Positions 61,811-64,000 of a stretch of 64,000 nt of DNA are shown here, one piece after another. The notes below the pieces were generated by a model that searched no databases, was not told the origin of the DNA, and saw nothing but the letters and a program-made list of their open reading frames with translations. Each line of letters starts with the position of its first letter. The stretch's first letter is position 1. The stretch is from Haliscomenobacter sp033763495 (GTDB taxonomy: Bacteria; Bacteroidota; Bacteroidia; Chitinophagales; Saprospiraceae): positions 27,452 to 91,451 of the forward strand of contig NZ_JANRKL010000095.1 in assembly GCF_033763495.1 (NCBI RefSeq). Reading direction: 5' to 3'. The position numbers and the translations under genes are program-made.

Positions 61811-63142
61811 ATGGGGTATTTGATTATGGCGGGGCAATTATTTTTGAGCCTGTCCATTTTGATAGTGTTGCACGAAATGGGGCACTTTTTTCCAGCGCGC
61901 TGGTTCAAAACCCGCGTCGAAAAATTCTACCTCTTCTTTGACCCTTGGTTTTCCCTCTTCAAAATAAAAAAAGGTGAGACTGAATATGGCATTGGCTGGT
62001 TGCCCTTGGGTGGCTATGTCAAAATTTCGGGCATGATCGACGAGAGTATGGATCGTGAACAGATGGCCGGCCCTCCTCAACCTTGGGAATTCCGATCCAA
62101 ACCAGCCTGGCAACGCCTGATCATTATGTTGGGTGGTGTTACCGTCAATTTTATTTTGGGCTTTTTCCTTTACGGAATGGTGCTCTGGACTTGGGGTGAA
62201 TCTTTTTTACCTAGCCAAAATGCAAAGTATGGTATTGCCGTGAGTAAGTTGGGCGCAGAGCTGGGCTTAAAGGACGGGGATAATGTTCTGGCAATTAATG
62301 GTAAAAAGCTTAAAGAATTTGGGGATAATCTGGTACGCCGAGAGATTGTAATCAACAATGCAAAAAATTTGGAAATCGAGCGGAATGGCGAAAAAATATC
62401 CCTTCCAATCGACCCTAAGTTCGTGAAGATTCTTTCAAGTTATGACAGCAAAGATGAAGGATTGTATGGATTGAGAGCTCCTTTTGTTATCGGCGTCATT
62501 GGTAAAAAGTCCCCTGCGGAAAAAGCCAAACTGCAATTAAAGGATCAGATTATTGCGGTAAATGGTAAGTCTACACCCTATTACCATCAAGTCACCAAAA
62601 TAGTGGTCCAACTGAAAGAGAAGCCCATAAAGCTCACCATCCTTCGGAATAAAAAAGATACACTGATCTTCCCCCTTACTACCACCAAAGAAGGAAAAAT
62701 CGGTGTGGGCAATTCTTACGAGGATTTTGACTTTGACACCAAAAAATACACTCTTGGACAAGCTTTGCCGGCTGGAGTCAAAGCTGGGGTCAGATTTTTG
62801 GGAGATCAGATGAAAGCTTATGGACAAATGTTTAGAGGCAACATTGACTTTAAAGAAAGTGTCGGAGGATTTGGTTCAATTGCGACCATGTTCGGAGATA
62901 TTTGGAGTTGGGAACGCTTCTGGCGAATGACAGCAGTATTATCTCTGGTTCTCGCTTTTATGAACCTCTTGCCTATTCCTGCCCTTGATGGCGGCCACGT
63001 AATGTTCTTGCTTTACGAAATCGTTTCTGGCCGCAAACCCAGCGACAAATTCATGGAGTATGCTACTATTCTTGGCTTTATCATTGTAATTGGCTTAGTG
63101 TTGTTTGCCAATGGTTTAGATATCTTCAGATTGTTTAAATAA
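61811..63142 (+). CDS. rseP: RIP metalloprotease RseP (site-2 protease)
   Basis: The 443-residue membrane zinc protease cleaves within the membrane, typically anti-sigma factors and leftover signal peptides. The HExxH motif is seen in VLHEMGHFFPA at about 19-25, then a PDZ pair in the centre (LGLKDGDNVLAINGKKLKEF; AKLQLKDQIIAVNGKS), and the third metal ligand in NLLPIPALDGGHVMFL near the C-terminus. Four membrane helices are expected. hscB follows on the same strand, separated by a hairpin-rich gap. Confidence 0.95.
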   Translation: MGYLIMAGQLFLSLSILIVLHEMGHFFPARWFKTRVEKFYLFFDPWFSLFKIKKGETEYGIGWLPLGGYVKISGMIDESMDREQMAGPPQPWEFRSKPAWQRLIIMLGGVTVNFILGFFLYGMVLWTWGESFLPSQNAKYGIAVSKLGAELGLKDGDNVLAINGKKLKEFGDNLVRREIVINNAKNLEIERNGEKISLPIDPKFVKILSSYDSKDEGLYGLRAPFVIGVIGKKSPAEKAKLQLKDQIIAVNGKSTPYYHQVTKIVVQLKEKPIKLTILRNKKDTLIFPLTTTKEGKIGVGNSYEDFDFDTKKYTLGQALPAGVKAGVRFLGDQMKAYGQMFRGNIDFKESVGGFGSIATMFGDIWSWERFWRMTAVLSLVLAFMNLLPIPALDGGHVMFLLYEIVSGRKPSDKFMEYATILGFIIVIGLVLFANGLDIFRLFK

Positions 63143-63146
63143 AGTT

Positions 63147-63232
63147 AAGGAAGGTTGAGGGTCCGCAGCAGCTTAGACAAGGACATGTCCAAGTGGCTGC
63201 GGAGCCTCAACCTCCCACAACCTTCCTCAACC
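63147..63232. terminator. Long branched hairpin between rseP and hscB
   Basis: GGAAGGTTG pairs with CAACCTTCC (outer), and GTCCGCAGC with GCTGCGGA plus GGACA with TGTCC inside. Alternative pairing of GGTTGAGG with CCTCAACC is also possible. It lies just after the rseP stop and would end or attenuate transcription. Confidence 0.6.
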
Positions 63233-63247
63233 CTTTCAACTTCCCTC

Positions 63248-63772
63248 ATGCGTTTCTTTCAATTCTTCGATCTCCCCGTCCGTTTTGTGCTCGACGAGGC
63301 TGACCTGCGCAAACGCTACTTGAGCAATAGCAAAAAGTACCATCCCGATTTTTACACCCTGGAATCAGATGCCAAGCAAGCAGAAATCCTTCAATTGTCG
63401 AGCCTCAATAATGAAGCTTATCGCACTTTAAGCGATTTTGACCAGAGGATGAAGTACATTTTGGAAGAAAAAGGGCTTTTGGTAGAAGGTCAGAACGAAA
63501 TTCCGAAAAATTTTTTACTCGAAATGATGGACATCAACGAGCAGTTGATGGAATTGGAATTCGATTTTGACCAAGCGGTTTTTGAGACTGTAAAACAGGG
63601 AGTTGAAAGTGCAGAAAAGGAACTTTTGGACGAGGTTGAAGGCCTCATCCAAGGCTATTCAGAAGAAAAATCAAGCGCTGAGGAACTAAACCAGATCAAA
63701 AATTTTTACTTAAAAAAACGTTACCTATTGCGCATAAAAGAAAACCTTTCTACATTTGCGCACCGCAGTTGA
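63248..63772 (+). CDS. hscB: Fe-S cluster co-chaperone HscB
   Basis: The 174-residue J-type co-chaperone works with HscA/DnaK to transfer iron-sulfur clusters from IscU. The J domain has YHPDFYTLE with the HPD at about 33-35, FDLPVRFVLDEADLRKRYLS before it, and the C-terminal three-helix HSCB domain contains FLLEMMDINEQLMELE. ATG at 63248 is used; earlier starts run through the hairpin. No other isc gene is visible, and dnaK at 9.8 kb is far away. Confidence 0.9.
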   Translation: MRFFQFFDLPVRFVLDEADLRKRYLSNSKKYHPDFYTLESDAKQAEILQLSSLNNEAYRTLSDFDQRMKYILEEKGLLVEGQNEIPKNFLLEMMDINEQLMELEFDFDQAVFETVKQGVESAEKELLDEVEGLIQGYSEEKSSAEELNQIKNFYLKKRYLLRIKENLSTFAHRS

Positions 63773-63825
63773 AAAAAGGCGGACAAAGCAAAAGAAACAG
63801 TTCTTTTGCTCATCTTTGATAGGAG

Positions 63826-63912
63826 GCCGGAGTGGCGGAATTGGTAGACGCGCTGGATTCAAAATCCAGTATTGGCAACAGTGTGCGGGTTCGAGTCCCG
63901 CCTCCGGTACCA
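63826..63912 (+). tRNA. tRNA-Leu(CAA), CCA encoded
   Basis: Acceptor GCCGGAG pairs with CTCCGGT (one G-T), T loop TTCGAGT, long variable arm, and anticodon stem CTGGA/TCCAG around TTCAAAA, anticodon CAA. The D arm (GGCGGAATTGGTAGACGCG) is typical for Leu. It ends ACCA at 63909-63912. Confidence 0.95.
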
Positions 63913-63913
63913 T

Positions 63914-63995
63914 GCCGAAGTGGCGAAATTGGTAGACGCGCACGTTTCAGGTGCGTGTGCCTTCGGGCGTGGGGGTTCGAGTCCCTTCTTCGGCA
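63914..63995 (+). tRNA. tRNA-Leu(CAG), CCA not encoded
   Basis: Acceptor GCCGAAG pairs perfectly with CTTCGGC; anticodon stem CACGT/GCGTG around TTCAGGT, anticodon CAG; long variable arm. The discriminator A at 63995 is followed by CAAAG, so CCA must be added. It starts one base after its neighbour. Confidence 0.93.
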
Positions 63996-64000
63996 CAAAG

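Noticed and set aside
63826..63995. tRNA-Leu pair as an integration site for a mobile element
   Set aside because: No integrase or repeated tRNA fragment is seen, and the window ends there.

Overview
The window looks like a chromosomal piece of a Bacteroidota bacterium, probably a Saprospirales-type (Haliscomenobacter-like) environmental species. The reasons are many secreted proteins whose signal peptides end in A-Q, DUF1573, DUF5686, GxxExxY, CotH and WYL families, almost no Shine-Dalgarno sequences, and several -7 boxes of the Bacteroidota form TAnnTTTG. The species guess is inference; no rRNA is present to test it.

Layout. 1-9.7 kb: the end of recQ, an exonuclease/GIY-YIG fusion, a polysaccharide deacetylase, a DUF1573 protein, a penicillin-acylase-type Ntn hydrolase, small membrane proteins and a GT2 glycosyltransferase. 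9.8-18 kb (minus strand): dnaK, an aminotransferase, an XRE/S24-like regulator with a small partner, and two tandem CotH-kinase-like secreted proteins. 18-26.8 kb (plus): an SUMF1-fold protein, a Tat-type Gfo/Idh oxidoreductase, an unusual two-module AAA+ protein with a long C-terminal extension, and a DUF5686 outer-membrane protein. 26.8-30.7 kb: the most interesting locus. A WYL regulator is divergent from a Ro60/TROVE gene (rsr). The ~560 bp after rsr carry three related RNA elements. Two contain a circularly permuted tRNA-like module (T arm, then acceptor stem, then D arm) in place of an ordinary tRNA, and one of those still encodes ACCA. An HD hydrolase follows. 30.8-45.5 kb: GH29 fucosidase plus glycosylasparaginase, XdhC, accD, a DUF697/SHOCT protein, a class IV aminotransferase, a DUF418 protein, a decayed patch, a LytTR regulator, a CocE-like hydrolase, an S41 protease and a MarC protein. 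45.6-60 kb (minus): two poorly known genes, then a glycan-degradation cluster (tandem SGNH esterase, sialidase/hydrolase/SGNH fusion, sulfatase, Gfo/Idh, secreted adenosine deaminase, GH95 fucosidase). This cluster is interrupted by a GxxExxY gene bracketed by 51-bp inverted repeats. 60-64 kb: DUF4159, rsmE, rseP, hscB and two tRNA-Leu genes.

How the genes fit together. Exported hydrolases for fucose, sialic acid, O-acyl and sulfate groups, plus glycosylasparaginase, suggest a cell that strips decorated glycoproteins or exopolysaccharides. No SusC/SusD pair is present. Intergenic spaces hold many hairpins and palindromes that fall into at least five sequence families, two of them with shared cores but gene-specific arms. 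The Ro60 locus with its RNA array is the best candidate for a little-described system.
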